A DNA stretch of 64,000 bases from CALLPQ01 sp964392325 (GCA_964392325.1 CAYMPJ010000013.1:41935-105934); one strand, 5' to 3'; counted from the stretch's first letter, positions 35,777 through 45,432 are shown. The notes: generated by a model from the sequence alone, not told the origin. Numbers and translations: made by a program.

Positions 35777-37738
35777 ATGGTTGCGATCACTCTACCCGAT
35801 GGCGGCATAAAAACTTTTGATGGCCCGATCACGGGAACAGCTATTGCTGAAAGCATCTCGAAATCCCTTTCCAAAAAAGCAATTGCGGTAAAGGTTGATG
35901 GGGTATTGGAAGACCTCTTCGTGCCTATTGAACGCGATGCAAGTGTCGAAATCATCACGCGCGACGGGGATGATGCTTTGGAGTTGGTTCGCCATGATGC
36001 GGCCCACCTTCTTGCGCAGGCCGTTCAGGAGCTGTTTCCCGGTACACAAGTCACGATTGGTCCAGTGATTGAGGATGGTTTTTATTACGATTTTGCCCGC
36101 GAAGAGCCATTTTCCAGTGATGATTTTGCAAAAATCGAAAAGAAAATGGCGCAATTGGTGGATGCTGATCTTGCAACCCGCAAGGAAATTGTCCCGCGCG
36201 ATGAGGCGATTGCCCACTTTGAGGGCATGGGCGAGGCGTATAAAGCTGAACTCATTCGCGATCTTCCCGGAAGTGAAGATATCAAGGTTTATTATCACGG
36301 TGATTGGCATGATCTGTGTCGCGGCCCGCACTTACCGTCGACAAAACATATCGGCAAAGCCTTTAAACTCATGAAATTGGCTGGCGCTTATTGGCGCGGC
36401 GACAGCAAGAATGCCATGTTGCAACGAATTTACGGCACGGCCTGGCTTCATGAAAAGGATTTGAAAGCCCATTTGCACCGTCTCGAAGAAGCTGAAAAAC
36501 GTGATCATCGAAAACTTGGCCGCGAGATGGATTTATTCCACCTGCAAGAAGAAGCGCAGGGCTCCGTTTTTTGGCACCCCAAAGGCTATGTGATTTGGCT
36601 GGCGTTGGAGAATTATATCCGCAGGCGTTTGGATGGCGCTGATTACGTGGAGGTGAAAACGCCGCAATTACTGGATGCGAAATTCTGGGAGCAATCTGGC
36701 CACTGGGCAAAATTCCGCGAGAATATGTTTGTCGTTCCTGACGAAATTCCCTCTACCGATGATGATGCGCCAATTGTCTCCAGCGATGCTGATTTGATGG
36801 CCATCAAGCCGATGAATTGTCCCGCTCATGTACAAATATTCAAACAGGGTGTGAAATCATACCGTGATCTCCCGATTCGGATGGCGGAATTTGGTTGTTG
36901 TCACCGCAACGAACCTCATGGGGCGTTGCATGGCATTATGCGGGTGCGCCAATTCACACAGGATGATGCCCATATATTTTGCCGGGAAGATCAAATTGCG
37001 GATGAAACGGTTGTTTTCAGTGAGCTTTTGCATTCGATATATAAAGATCTGGGTTTTGATGATGTGGCCATCAAGCTTGCCACCCGGCCGGAATTGCGCG
37101 CTGGCGATGACGATGTGTGGGACCGGGCCGAGGCGAGCCTTGAAGAGGCGATGAAAAAAACCGGCATCGAGTATGAGCTATTGCCGGGCGAGGGGGCGTT
37201 TTATGGGCCCAAGCTGGAATTTCATCTAAAAGATGCCATTGGCCGCTCGTGGCAATGTGGAACCTTGCAACTTGATTTTGTCCTGCCAGAACGTCTTGAT
37301 GCTGCCTATATTGACGAGGCGGGCTCACGTCAGCGCCCGGTTATGTTGCACCGTGCTATTCTCGGCTCGATGGAGCGTTTTCTTGGTATACTGATTGAAA
37401 ACTATGCGGGCAAAATGCCTCTCTGGATGGCGCCGGTGCAAGTGGTTGTTGCCACAATAACTTCTGAAGTCGATGATTATGCGCGGGAAATCGTTCAAGA
37501 AATGCGCGATGCTGGGTTGCGCGTGGAACTCGATATTCGCAACGAGAAAATTAACTATAAGGTGCGCGAACATTCCCACCAGAAAGTACCTGTAATTGCG
37601 GTGGTTGGTGCGCGCGAGCGCGACGAGCGTAATGTATCGATCCGCAGGATCGGCTCGCAAGGACAGGAAGTCATGAGTTTTGCGAATGCTTTTGCCATGT
37701 TGCAGGAAGAAGCAAAGGCGCCGGATATGCGTGAATGA
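35777..37738 (+). CDS. thrS: Threonyl-tRNA synthetase
   Basis: Class II synthetase, 653 residues. TGS domain (1-60; ITLPDGGIKTFDGPITG), editing second-additional domain with CRGPHLPSTKHIG at about 176-188, catalytic core with MNCPAHVQIF and CHRNEPHGALHGIMRVRQFTQDD, motif 3 RPVMLHRAILGSMERFLGILIE, and anticodon-binding domain from about residue 555. All class II motifs are present. The leader region upstream has no T-box-like structure that I can see, as expected for a Gram-negative. Confidence 0.97.
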   Translation: MVAITLPDGGIKTFDGPITGTAIAESISKSLSKKAIAVKVDGVLEDLFVPIERDASVEIITRDGDDALELVRHDAAHLLAQAVQELFPGTQVTIGPVIEDGFYYDFAREEPFSSDDFAKIEKKMAQLVDADLATRKEIVPRDEAIAHFEGMGEAYKAELIRDLPGSEDIKVYYHGDWHDLCRGPHLPSTKHIGKAFKLMKLAGAYWRGDSKNAMLQRIYGTAWLHEKDLKAHLHRLEEAEKRDHRKLGREMDLFHLQEEAQGSVFWHPKGYVIWLALENYIRRRLDGADYVEVKTPQLLDAKFWEQSGHWAKFRENMFVVPDEIPSTDDDAPIVSSDADLMAIKPMNCPAHVQIFKQGVKSYRDLPIRMAEFGCCHRNEPHGALHGIMRVRQFTQDDAHIFCREDQIADETVVFSELLHSIYKDLGFDDVAIKLATRPELRAGDDDVWDRAEASLEEAMKKTGIEYELLPGEGAFYGPKLEFHLKDAIGRSWQCGTLQLDFVLPERLDAAYIDEAGSRQRPVMLHRAILGSMERFLGILIENYAGKMPLWMAPVQVVVATITSEVDDYAREIVQEMRDAGLRVELDIRNEKINYKVREHSHQKVPVIAVVGARERDERNVSIRRIGSQGQEVMSFANAFAMLQEEAKAPDMRE

Positions 37739-37752
37739 AATTATAGTGTTCA

Positions 37753-39123
37753 GTGAAGGCGCGGTATATTTTTGTGCAGGACAAATTCAAAACCCAACTG
37801 ATGAAAATGTTGACGCTAGGTTGGCTCAATGGGGATATGAGTGAATCAGAACGTTTTATCAGCAAATTATTTCTGGTCCTGATTTTTCTTCTGCCAATTA
37901 TAGCTATATTTTCTCACCGAACCTTCGCACCGGCGCTTTATATCGCAATGATAATTTGTGCTTTTCATTCGCCATCATGGCGCGACTATCGGCAGTATTT
38001 TTTGCAACCGATCGTGAAGGGAAAAGCCTTTCATGGGTATGGCCGTTTAACCCATAGTGCGCTTTTATTGTTAACCCTCTGGACAATGATGACCCTTGCT
38101 TGGACGCCGATATCTGGCCGGTTCGCTTTAACCAGTGGATTATTTTTTATTGCATTAGCTGGCGGTACTATTATCTGGCACAGTGTGCGCTTGCCAAAGG
38201 CGATAAAAAGCCAGCTTGCGGACATTTATGCGATTGCGATCATTATCGCACTTGTTGTGCTTGGATTTGAAACTTTAACCGGTGGCTTTATTCGAGCAAT
38301 TGTACCGCCCACAGACGACTCTCTTGAGCGCCATAAGGATTTTATTGCTCTGGCGCGGGGCACCACAGCCATGATGGTGATGATTTTTCCAGCAATGATG
38401 ATCACACATTTAAGAACGGGTCTAAAATGGCCTTTGTTGGTGATCTTTGTTATTGCAGGTGTGAGTGCTTATGGGCTTGGCGTTACTGCCAATTTGCTTG
38501 CCTTAATAGGGGGATGTTTTGCCGGGCTTATTGCCTGGCGCTGGCCCTCCACGACTATTGCATGCCTGTTTGTTTTGCTGGGTGTTTGTTTATGGATAAT
38601 GCCACTTGTCGCAATCAATTTATCGCCCGAAATGTTGGCCCAGTTATCAGGGGCTGAATTTTCAAACCATAAAGTGCCGACTTCCTGGCTGCAGCGTTTA
38701 TATATGTGGGAAAGCCTTGGCCAAGAGATCCCCAATGCAATGCCTTTGGGACAAGGGGTTGATTACACCAGATGGTTATCGCGCAATTCAGGGCTTTTTG
38801 AGGTGCCGGGTGTCTCTGGTGTCTTGAAGCTTATTCCAACCCATCCCCACAATGTTTTTCTACAAATTTGGCTGGAACTGGGGGCCGTTGGCGCAGTGAT
38901 TGTCAGTGCGGTATTATATGGTGGGGGAAAATGGGTCTTGTCCAAGGGTTTTTCCCGGCCCCTAATGACGGCCCTTGCCGGGATTATAGCGGCGAGTTTG
39001 GTTTCTTTTCTGATTGAAGCGAGCTTTTGGCAGGTTTGGCGTCTTGCTGCGATTGTCTTTGCCTGTTTTGGTCTGGCACTTTTACCCGGTGAAGCTGAGC
39101 CCTCCAAACCTATTGATCATTAA
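37753..39123 (+). CDS. O-antigen ligase-like (Wzy/WaaL family) membrane protein
   Basis: 456 residues, about ten to twelve membrane helices. The C-terminal motif HPHNVFLQIWLELGAVGAVI near residue 365 is the hallmark of the O-antigen ligase/polymerase family (Wzy_C). A large periplasmic loop precedes it (about residues 290-365). GTG start 14 bases after thrS; an ATG at 37801 is an alternative that would keep the membrane part. Neighbouring glycosyltransferases (39347 and 41901) suggest a surface polysaccharide. Confidence 0.85.
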   Translation: MKARYIFVQDKFKTQLMKMLTLGWLNGDMSESERFISKLFLVLIFLLPIIAIFSHRTFAPALYIAMIICAFHSPSWRDYRQYFLQPIVKGKAFHGYGRLTHSALLLLTLWTMMTLAWTPISGRFALTSGLFFIALAGGTIIWHSVRLPKAIKSQLADIYAIAIIIALVVLGFETLTGGFIRAIVPPTDDSLERHKDFIALARGTTAMMVMIFPAMMITHLRTGLKWPLLVIFVIAGVSAYGLGVTANLLALIGGCFAGLIAWRWPSTTIACLFVLLGVCLWIMPLVAINLSPEMLAQLSGAEFSNHKVPTSWLQRLYMWESLGQEIPNAMPLGQGVDYTRWLSRNSGLFEVPGVSGVLKLIPTHPHNVFLQIWLELGAVGAVIVSAVLYGGGKWVLSKGFSRPLMTALAGIIAASLVSFLIEASFWQVWRLAAIVFACFGLALLPGEAEPSKPIDH

Positions 39124-39346
39124 CCATTTGATAATTAATCGGAATCCAGGAGATTAAACCCTAAAAAAATTATCACTTTTCATCTATTATTAAGTATGCT
39201 GGACTGTTATCTCTCGAGGTATAGGTCATCAATTATGATGGGATATCACTGCTAAAGCATCCAGCTAGGGGGACTGTCTGGTGAGAGTGATGTGGGATGA
39301 GTGATTGATTGGTTTGACCAACTGAATTGAGCGTTAATGGCGGAGG

Positions 39347-40516
39347 GTGAGTATATTGGCCTCCCGTGAAATGAGAATTATGAGTTCTAAAGACAATAGC
39401 TATGGGCGTACCGATGATAATATTGGCGGTGAAATCTGTGTCTCTGATAGTTTTTCTGACCTTCAAGAGCAACCGCTTGGGTTTGATCAAGTGAGTACGA
39501 ACTCTAAAAATGACAGTGCGAAGGGCGTGAGCGCGATTGTTGTCAGCTATTATACTGGCCCTTTGCTCGCCAGAGCTATTGCCTCTCTTAAACATCAACC
39601 GGAAATTGACGAAATCATCATTGTTGATAATGGCAACTGGGATGACGCGGTTCTCAATGCAGCCGATATTGGCGGTGATGATGGCCGGGATAGGCCTATT
39701 GATGTGCATATTATTTCTGGCCAAGGAAATATCGGTTTTTCCTCCGCCTGTAATCTTGGCGCACGCAAGGCAAAATTTTCTCATTTATTATTTTTAAATC
39801 CCGATGCGGTCATGCCTCAGGGGAGTATGGCCACTTTTCTGGAGGGTTGTCAGAATATTGAAAATTCTGATCCGGAAGATGAGCATTATAAGCCATGGAT
39901 GATGGGCGTGAAGCTTGTTGGAAGTGACGGTATTGAGCAAAGCGGTGCCCGTCGTCATACGCTGACACCGTGGCGGGCCTTGGTTGAGGCGACTAAACTC
40001 TACCGTATTGCCCCCAAACATCCCTATTTCCGCCGCTTCAATATGAATAATGACCCTTGCCCCGGTGAGGTATGCATGGTGCCGGTAACATCCGGAGCAT
40101 GTTTCCTAATTCCCAAACAGGATTATTTCAAGATTGATGGAATGGATGAACACTTTTTTCTCCATGTGGAAGATATTGATTTTTGTCTTCGCTTTGCCAA
40201 AGCGGGGGGACGGGTTTTTTACAATCCAAATGTAGAAGTTATGCATTTTAAAGGGTCCAGCCGAACCAGCAAAACATCAATTGAATATTATAAAACCAAG
40301 GGTATGCAGCGTTATTTCGCGCAGCATTTTACCGGTGTCTACCCGCCTCTTTTTCTACCCCTTGTCAGTGTACTGTTGTGGCTGCGTTTTGGCATGTTTG
40401 CCTGCGTGAATACGCTGCGCCGTTCGCTGGGCTTTTTGGGTCTGCGCTCGCGCCGCGGCTATCAAGTGACGGAAAGAGCAAAGGCGCTGGCACCGCGTCC
40501 CCTTGAGCGCAATTAA
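39347..40516 (+). CDS. Family 2 glycosyltransferase
   Basis: 389 residues. The GT-A fold begins at about residue 62 with KGVSAIVVSYYTGPLLARAIASL, then EIIIVDNG; the DxD equivalent is LFLNPDAVM near 150, and GFSSACNLGARKA is typical of rhamnosyl-type transferases. DEHFFLHVEDIDFCLRFAKAGG near 265-286 matches the ED-type catalytic region. Residues 1-60 are polar and unconserved, and the start is uncertain: GTG 39347, or ATG at 39371 or 39380. The C-terminal helix near 340-360 may be membrane-associated. Likely adds a sugar to a lipid-linked or LPS glycan. Confidence 0.88.
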   Translation: MSILASREMRIMSSKDNSYGRTDDNIGGEICVSDSFSDLQEQPLGFDQVSTNSKNDSAKGVSAIVVSYYTGPLLARAIASLKHQPEIDEIIIVDNGNWDDAVLNAADIGGDDGRDRPIDVHIISGQGNIGFSSACNLGARKAKFSHLLFLNPDAVMPQGSMATFLEGCQNIENSDPEDEHYKPWMMGVKLVGSDGIEQSGARRHTLTPWRALVEATKLYRIAPKHPYFRRFNMNNDPCPGEVCMVPVTSGACFLIPKQDYFKIDGMDEHFFLHVEDIDFCLRFAKAGGRVFYNPNVEVMHFKGSSRTSKTSIEYYKTKGMQRYFAQHFTGVYPPLFLPLVSVLLWLRFGMFACVNTLRRSLGFLGLRSRRGYQVTERAKALAPRPLERN

Positions 40517-40657
40517 AATACCCCGCCGCGACTTTGGGTGCGTTTTCATTTGACTGGGCACTTGCAGCGGCTTGTGGTAGGCTTTTCAGGGTTTACGCCC
40601 TGACTTAATGAATTCACGCAGTAACACAGTTCACTCTATAACCCCAGTATTTGAAAA

Positions 40658-41161
40658 ATGGCGTTAGGCGTTTTATCTTTTTTGATTGCTCTTGGTGGGG
40701 CTGTTTATCTCTTATACCGGGTGGCTGTGGAAACGCGTCAAGGCGGAGATGAGACGGGGACGGATGAGTCCCTTAATGATTCTCGTCATCCGATTAGCCG
40801 CGAAAACCTGCTCAAGCTCATTATCATGTTTGCGCTCTGCGCTACGCTATTTGCCGCTAATCTCTGGCCTCTAGCTTTTATGGTGTTGCTTGCGGCGGGG
40901 TCTATTAGTGCGGTTGAGTTTTGGAAGCAGCGTGCCATTAATGACATGAAGGATGGTTTTTCACGCGGTGAGAATCAAATGCCCACAACCCCAAAAATGT
41001 CAAAAGACGAGGCGTTAAATATTTTAGGGTTAAATGCAAATGCAACGAGCGAGGAGATCAAAAGCGCTCATAAAAAGCTAATTTCCCAACTCCACCCCGA
41101 TAAAGGCGGTACGGATTATTTGGCCTCTAAAATCAATCAGGCAAGAGAGACTTTGCTGTAG
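40658..41161 (+). CDS. Membrane-anchored J-domain protein
   Basis: 167 residues. Two predicted membrane helices in the N-terminal half (about 4-22 and 53-86) and a J domain at the C-terminus (about 113-167) with the HPDKGG motif in HKKLISQLHPDKGGTDYL. The plan resembles the mitochondrial TIM14/Pam18 proteins: membrane anchor plus C-terminal J domain. It would recruit DnaK to the inner membrane; its client is unknown. It is followed by a 739-base gene-free stretch. Confidence 0.85.
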   Translation: MALGVLSFLIALGGAVYLLYRVAVETRQGGDETGTDESLNDSRHPISRENLLKLIIMFALCATLFAANLWPLAFMVLLAAGSISAVEFWKQRAINDMKDGFSRGENQMPTTPKMSKDEALNILGLNANATSEEIKSAHKKLISQLHPDKGGTDYLASKINQARETLL

Positions 41162-41900
41162 ATAAGGGGAGCAAAAGGCTCATCCGGTCATTTTCAACAG
41201 ATTAAATTTACATATTTTCCAGATTCTCGTGGGTTTTTTATAATTTCACATCCTCCCCGTAAGGATTTGTAATGGTTTTGTGTTGGTTTGGGAGGTATAT
41301 GGTGTTGTCGTTTAACCTATTGAAATTAAAAGTAAAAATTATTTATCTTTACGACTTGTCAGCAAAATTCGAGCAAATTGGGGCCGACAGCTTAAATTTA
41401 CCTGTTTTTACAGCACGTGATGATCACATATATTACCAGTTGAAAATATAATGTGAGAGCTAATCTTATTTAGGTCACATTTTAGCCGCCCCGTTTCTGC
41501 ATTTAAGCCTCATATAGTCATAGTCACCGGGCAACTGGTGGCAGGCGAGATGGATTGCGTATCTCTCCCCCACGCATATATCTGTCTCGCCGCCTTTGAT
41601 GGCGTGCGTATCGCGTCATTTGGCTTGTTCAAAACAAGCAAGTAAAAGTAAAAACTGCCTTGCCGATATGCATAGGCGGTACGCAAGACAGGGTACTCTC
41701 TCCCTCCCAATTGCTCTGTCTTGCATGAAGGGTATCTGCTTCGGCAGAGTTAAGGTTTGGCGAGCTTGTCTACGCTCGCGCAGTGCAAGTTCGCCGGCCT
41801 AACATTAGCCTAACAAAATCAACCAACATTTTTTATTTGTTCTGTGGTCGGCGGTTCTGTCTTCTGAATGTTGTTTATGTATTTCTGATATCTATACGAA
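41162..41900. other. Gene-free stretch holding a candidate structured RNA
   Basis: 739 bases with no convincing coding frame. The first 300 are A+T-rich. The last 300 hold a dense set of hairpins described as a separate ncRNA entry. The GC content rises there, and the neighbouring genes are convergent on it. Confidence 0.6.
41523..41811 (+). ncRNA. Candidate structured non-coding RNA
   Basis: About 290 bases with many consecutive helices: GTCACCGG/CTGGTGGC with a GCAA (GNRA) loop (41523-41542); GGCGAGA/TCTCGCC (41544-41550 with 41585-41591) enclosing TGCGT/ACGCA; GCTTGTT/AACAAGC (41623-41639); GCAAGACAG/CTGTCTTGC (41683-41691 with 41716-41724); TCTGC/GCAGA with a TTCG loop (41735-41748); GGCGAGCTTG/CAAGTTCGCC (41759-41768 with 41786-41795); GGCCTAA/TTAGCC (41796-41810). 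GNRA and UUCG loops occur only when the plus strand is read as RNA, which gives the orientation. No tmRNA, RNase P, SRP or riboswitch signature was recognised. No promoter or terminator was identified. Confidence 0.5.
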
Positions 41901-43421
41901 CTATTTTTTGTAGGATGGCTCGCATATTGCCTTGAACAGCTGGGAGCCCCATGAGCCGCTACGATCATAGGTGATTGCACTTTTTGTTAAAGCGCGTTTT
42001 CTCATTGTTTTGAGTTTTTCACCGTCACCTAATAACTCCTGAACCGACTCTGCTATTGCGTTTGCGCTATCTGGCGCGCAAACGAGACATGCATCGCCTA
42101 GTAAATCACTTGCTGGGACGACAGATGTCATAATTGTTGGAACACCGTGTGCGGCGGCCTCAAAGCATACAAAAGCCAAACCCTCACAAAAATCAGTGGT
42201 GGTAGGGCAAATAAGAGCATCCGCCTTTTGTCCCAAAAGGTGATGAACCTCCTGCGCATTAAGTCGGCCAGGCAATTGAATACGGTTTTTGTACTTGGAG
42301 CGGGCAACTTTCTCGCTAAGCGTATCAAAGGCGCTACCGTCCCCTGCATAGATCAGTTTTAGGTCGGGGGAATGTTCTGCCAACTGTTCAAAAGCTTCGA
42401 GTAATTCAAAAACGCCTTTATTGGTTTCAATTCGGCCTAAATAAACAAGCGTTTCCAAGGGGCGCGATAGATCGCGGTGACGCTGTGTGATGATGGATTT
42501 CTGTTGGGGTTTACCGACATATTCGGGAAAATCCTGTTCGGTAATCTGATTGATTTGGCGTGCACATTCGTGGGAGGTGAAAACTGCATTGTCGACAGGC
42601 TTTAACCAGGCCTGTTTCATGCGGTTTTTTATCCGTGTGCGAAGGGGAAGTTCCTCCATGCCCATGGGCCAAAGAGAATTGTGAACCGTAAACAGCAATT
42701 TGCGGTTTTTCTTCACTAATGGTTTAAGGGCGTAGAATGGATAGTCACTACTGATAATGACAATATGGGGGTCAAAATCTTTTATGGCTTTGATGCAGTC
42801 ACGGGCATATTTAACCCGTTGCGACCAATAGGCAGTCCTTGAAGAACCGCGCTTATATTTCAGCTTATCGAAACGAAACCGGTCTTCGTTTTTTGTGTCT
42901 GCGCCAATTTCATCTCGTTCAATGATTTGTGCGTTGGCATCAATTTGTTTGCAAAGCTCAAAGAACATCGTCGAATAGGCAATACTGGGAATGGCGGTTT
43001 CGTGTTGTCCTTGCTTCCAGAGCGCGAAGGTGCCGCTAAGATCGCCGGGCCCTGGAATATAACTGATGCGTAAGGGGGCATTCTGATCAAGCCCAAGAGC
43101 ATCCCGGATTTTTGCATGGGCATCTTCAGGCAAGATGATTGAATTTTCAACGGCTTCAATATTGGAGCGTAAATCCAGATCATCTGGAAATAGAGATCTG
43201 ATATCTGGTTGATCTGAAGAAGGGCGCTTTAATTTCGCAATCGAGTTTTGTAATGCTGCCGCTAGCGCGCTCGCGTTGAGCGCAGCTGGTTTCTTTTTTT
43301 TGTGGGGCGTTGAGCTGTTTTTTACGCGTTTGTTTTTTTGTTTGGCAGGGGATTGCTCAGGGTTTTGAGAGTCTTCTGCTTCACGTTCTGATGCAGCAGC
43401 AGCGGGGGCAGCTTTCGGCAT
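41901..43421 (-). CDS. Family 4 glycosyltransferase
   Basis: 506 residues. The N-terminal 55 are a Lys/Ala-rich low-complexity segment (KKKKPAALNASALAAAL). The GT-B fold follows, with a C-terminal Rossmann half beginning LVYLGRIETNKGVFELLEAFEQLAEH near residue 315, LKLIYAGDGSAFDTL, LPGRLNAQEVHHLL, and the donor-site EGLAFVCFEAAAHGVPTIMT near 430-450. The E-x7-E motif is present (E430 and E438 approximately). No signal peptide or membrane helix. Probably part of the same polysaccharide pathway as the genes at 37753 and 39347; acceptor unknown. Confidence 0.9.
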   Translation of the reverse strand: MPKAAPAAAASEREAEDSQNPEQSPAKQKNKRVKNSSTPHKKKKPAALNASALAAALQNSIAKLKRPSSDQPDIRSLFPDDLDLRSNIEAVENSIILPEDAHAKIRDALGLDQNAPLRISYIPGPGDLSGTFALWKQGQHETAIPSIAYSTMFFELCKQIDANAQIIERDEIGADTKNEDRFRFDKLKYKRGSSRTAYWSQRVKYARDCIKAIKDFDPHIVIISSDYPFYALKPLVKKNRKLLFTVHNSLWPMGMEELPLRTRIKNRMKQAWLKPVDNAVFTSHECARQINQITEQDFPEYVGKPQQKSIITQRHRDLSRPLETLVYLGRIETNKGVFELLEAFEQLAEHSPDLKLIYAGDGSAFDTLSEKVARSKYKNRIQLPGRLNAQEVHHLLGQKADALICPTTTDFCEGLAFVCFEAAAHGVPTIMTSVVPASDLLGDACLVCAPDSANAIAESVQELLGDGEKLKTMRKRALTKSAITYDRSGSWGSQLFKAICEPSYKK

Positions 43422-43586
43422 TCGATACTCCGGATTTACACATACTAATGCCGCTCGAAAAAATCTAAGCGACGATCAACATTATCCGGATTAAATAAAC
43501 GAAAGGTGTAATCAGGGGGGGTGGTGAAAAATATTTTATGGTAAATATTCTGTATAAAGATGTTATGGTTAATGGGCTTTAAAATA

Positions 43587-44483
43587 TTACGATAAAATTT
43601 GATCTTGTTGCGAAATACCTTGTAAATAAAGCAGTGCGGTCAGGTCACCGAAATTTATTTTTGTTTGTGCGGCTTTGGCCACGGCTGGCTTTGCGTGGAG
43701 CGCAACGCCGATCCCTGCCTTGCCCAGCATATCCAGATCATTAGCCCCATCACCCACCGCGATTGTCTCATTTAGGGATATGCCTTGCTCGGTGCTAAGC
43801 CGCTTGAGGCTATGGGCTTTGGCCTCGCGTCCTAAAATGGGATGCCCGACCTCACCGGTGATTTTGCCATCGGAAATTTTCAGATGATTGGCTTCATTGT
43901 GGTCAAAGCCCAGATCATTAGCGACCCGGGTCGTAAATTGCGTAAACCCTCCAGATGCCAGCGCACAAAAAGCACCGCGTTTTTTCATGGTCTGTATAAG
44001 GATTGAAGCGCCTGATGTGAAGGTGATATTGTTTTGATAGGTCTCTTCGATAATGGTTTCGCTGAGCCCCTTCAGCATGGAAACCCGCTCGGTTAGAGCG
44101 CTTTCAAAATCGAGTTCACCGTTCATCGCGCGCGTCGTAATGGTGCAAATCTGATCATATATTCCGGCCTTGCGGGCAAGCTCATCAATGCATTCCTGCT
44201 CGATCATGGTGCTATCCATATCGGCAATCAGCAATTTTTTCTCCCGGCCTGCCGCTTCTATCATATTGATATCGATGGCTAAGCCGTCAAAAAGAGCAGT
44301 GATCTTTTGGTGTAGGGCATCGCACTGCGCCGGGGACATATCTTTAAGGGCCACCTCTGCGGCAATACCGGGGGCGAGGATGGTCACGGGCAGGCCATTG
44401 GTCACCCCTTCCATTTGTGCCAAAACCGCATCATCAATTATGGGGGTTTGCGGGTGGGCGATAAGTGAGAGTATAAGCGTCAT
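43587..44483 (-). CDS. serB: Phosphoserine phosphatase
   Basis: HAD-family phosphatase for the last step of serine synthesis. 298 residues from ATG 44483 (TLILSLIAHPQ); the frame extends to 44618, but those residues do not match the family. Motif I is LLIADMDSTMIEQECIDELA, DxDST with nucleophile Asp, near residue 80. ALASGGFTQFTTRVA is motif II, and VGDGANDLDMLGKAGIGVA motifs III/IV. An N-terminal ACT-like domain occupies the first 75 residues. The start codon overlaps that of divergent miaA. Confidence 0.95.
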   Translation of the reverse strand: MTLILSLIAHPQTPIIDDAVLAQMEGVTNGLPVTILAPGIAAEVALKDMSPAQCDALHQKITALFDGLAIDINMIEAAGREKKLLIADMDSTMIEQECIDELARKAGIYDQICTITTRAMNGELDFESALTERVSMLKGLSETIIEETYQNNITFTSGASILIQTMKKRGAFCALASGGFTQFTTRVANDLGFDHNEANHLKISDGKITGEVGHPILGREAKAHSLKRLSTEQGISLNETIAVGDGANDLDMLGKAGIGVALHAKPAVAKAAQTKINFGDLTALLYLQGISQQDQILS

Positions 44484-45432
44484 GCTTGCCTTTAAATCTG
44501 ATCGGGATATTTTGAAATTTGTGAAGCCATTTATCATCTCTATTGCAGGCCCAACCGCCAGCGGCAAGTCCGGGCTGGCAATTAGTCTTGCAAAAATGTT
44601 TGACGGAGAAATCGTCAACGCTGACGCTATTCAAGTCTATCGCGATTTAAGGGTGATTAGCGCGCGTCCTACCGAGCGGGAAATGCAGGATATTCCCCAT
44701 CATTTATACGGGGTTATTGATGGCGCGCAGCGATATTCTGCCGGACGGTGGGCCCGCGCGGCCGCGCCGATCATTGAGGAGATTATCGATCGTGGCAAAA
44801 CGGCAATCCTTGTGGGGGGCACGGGGCTTTATTTTCGGGCGATAGAGGAGGGGTTATCGCCGATACCACCAGTCGACAAGGCGGTGATGGAGGAGACCCA
44901 GAATTTGTGGGATCGCTGCGGGCCCGGCGAATTTTATCATAAGCTGATCGAGATCGATGGGACGATGGCGCATTTAAACCCTGCCGATGGGCAACGTCTC
45001 ATGCGGGCATGGTCGGTATTGCGTTCATCGGGAAAATCCCTTTCGGTTTTTCAAGCGCTCCCTCGCGAACCCCTATTGACCCGGCCCGTTGCCGCGAAAC
45101 TGGTTTTGTCTCCGCCAAGAGACATTTTATATCAGCGCTGCGAGATGCGTTTCGATCAGATGATGGATGAGGGCGCTATGGAGGAAGCGCGGAGCTTACT
45201 GGCTCTGGGGCTTGATTCGGGCCTGCCGGTGATGAAATCTTTGGGCGCGGCAGAACTCATGGCCCATCTTCGCGGTGAGTTGGCTTTGGAAGAAGCAATC
45301 GAATTGGCCAAACGCAATACCCGCCGATTTGCCAAACGCCAAATGACATGGTTTCGCGGGCAGGCCGGTAATTGGGAATGGGCACAAAGCGCCGAAGAGG
45401 GACTTGGCCGGATCGAGCAAATTTTAAACTAG
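44482..45432 (+). CDS. miaA: tRNA dimethylallyltransferase
   Basis: Transfers a dimethylallyl group to A37 of tRNAs reading UNN codons. 316 residues from ATG 44482 (LAFKSDRDILKFVKPF); the nucleotide-binding P-loop is SIAGPTASGKSGLA, then NADAIQVYRDLRVISARPT, and DIPHHLYGVIDG; TRRFAKRQMTWFRGQ at the C-terminus is typical. A GTG at 44521 (VKPFIISIAGPTASG) is a credible later start that would remove the overlap with serB. The reading frame is open much further upstream, but that is antisense to serB. Confidence 0.94.
   Translation: MLAFKSDRDILKFVKPFIISIAGPTASGKSGLAISLAKMFDGEIVNADAIQVYRDLRVISARPTEREMQDIPHHLYGVIDGAQRYSAGRWARAAAPIIEEIIDRGKTAILVGGTGLYFRAIEEGLSPIPPVDKAVMEETQNLWDRCGPGEFYHKLIEIDGTMAHLNPADGQRLMRAWSVLRSSGKSLSVFQALPREPLLTRPVAAKLVLSPPRDILYQRCEMRFDQMMDEGAMEEARSLLALGLDSGLPVMKSLGAAELMAHLRGELALEEAIELAKRNTRRFAKRQMTWFRGQAGNWEWAQSAEEGLGRIEQILN

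Noticed and set aside
39233..39784. Minus-strand frame over the glycosyltransferase 5' end
   Set aside because: Overlaps the GT-A domain on the other strand; composition is a shadow.
41510..41802. Open frames on both strands within the candidate RNA
   Set aside because: Neither has a ribosome-binding site or family resemblance; the sequence is better explained by pairing.
41523..41811. tmRNA, RNase P RNA or riboswitch identity for the candidate RNA
   Set aside because: I looked for the RNase P core, the tmRNA tag and acceptor, and cobalamin-type conserved boxes, and found none.
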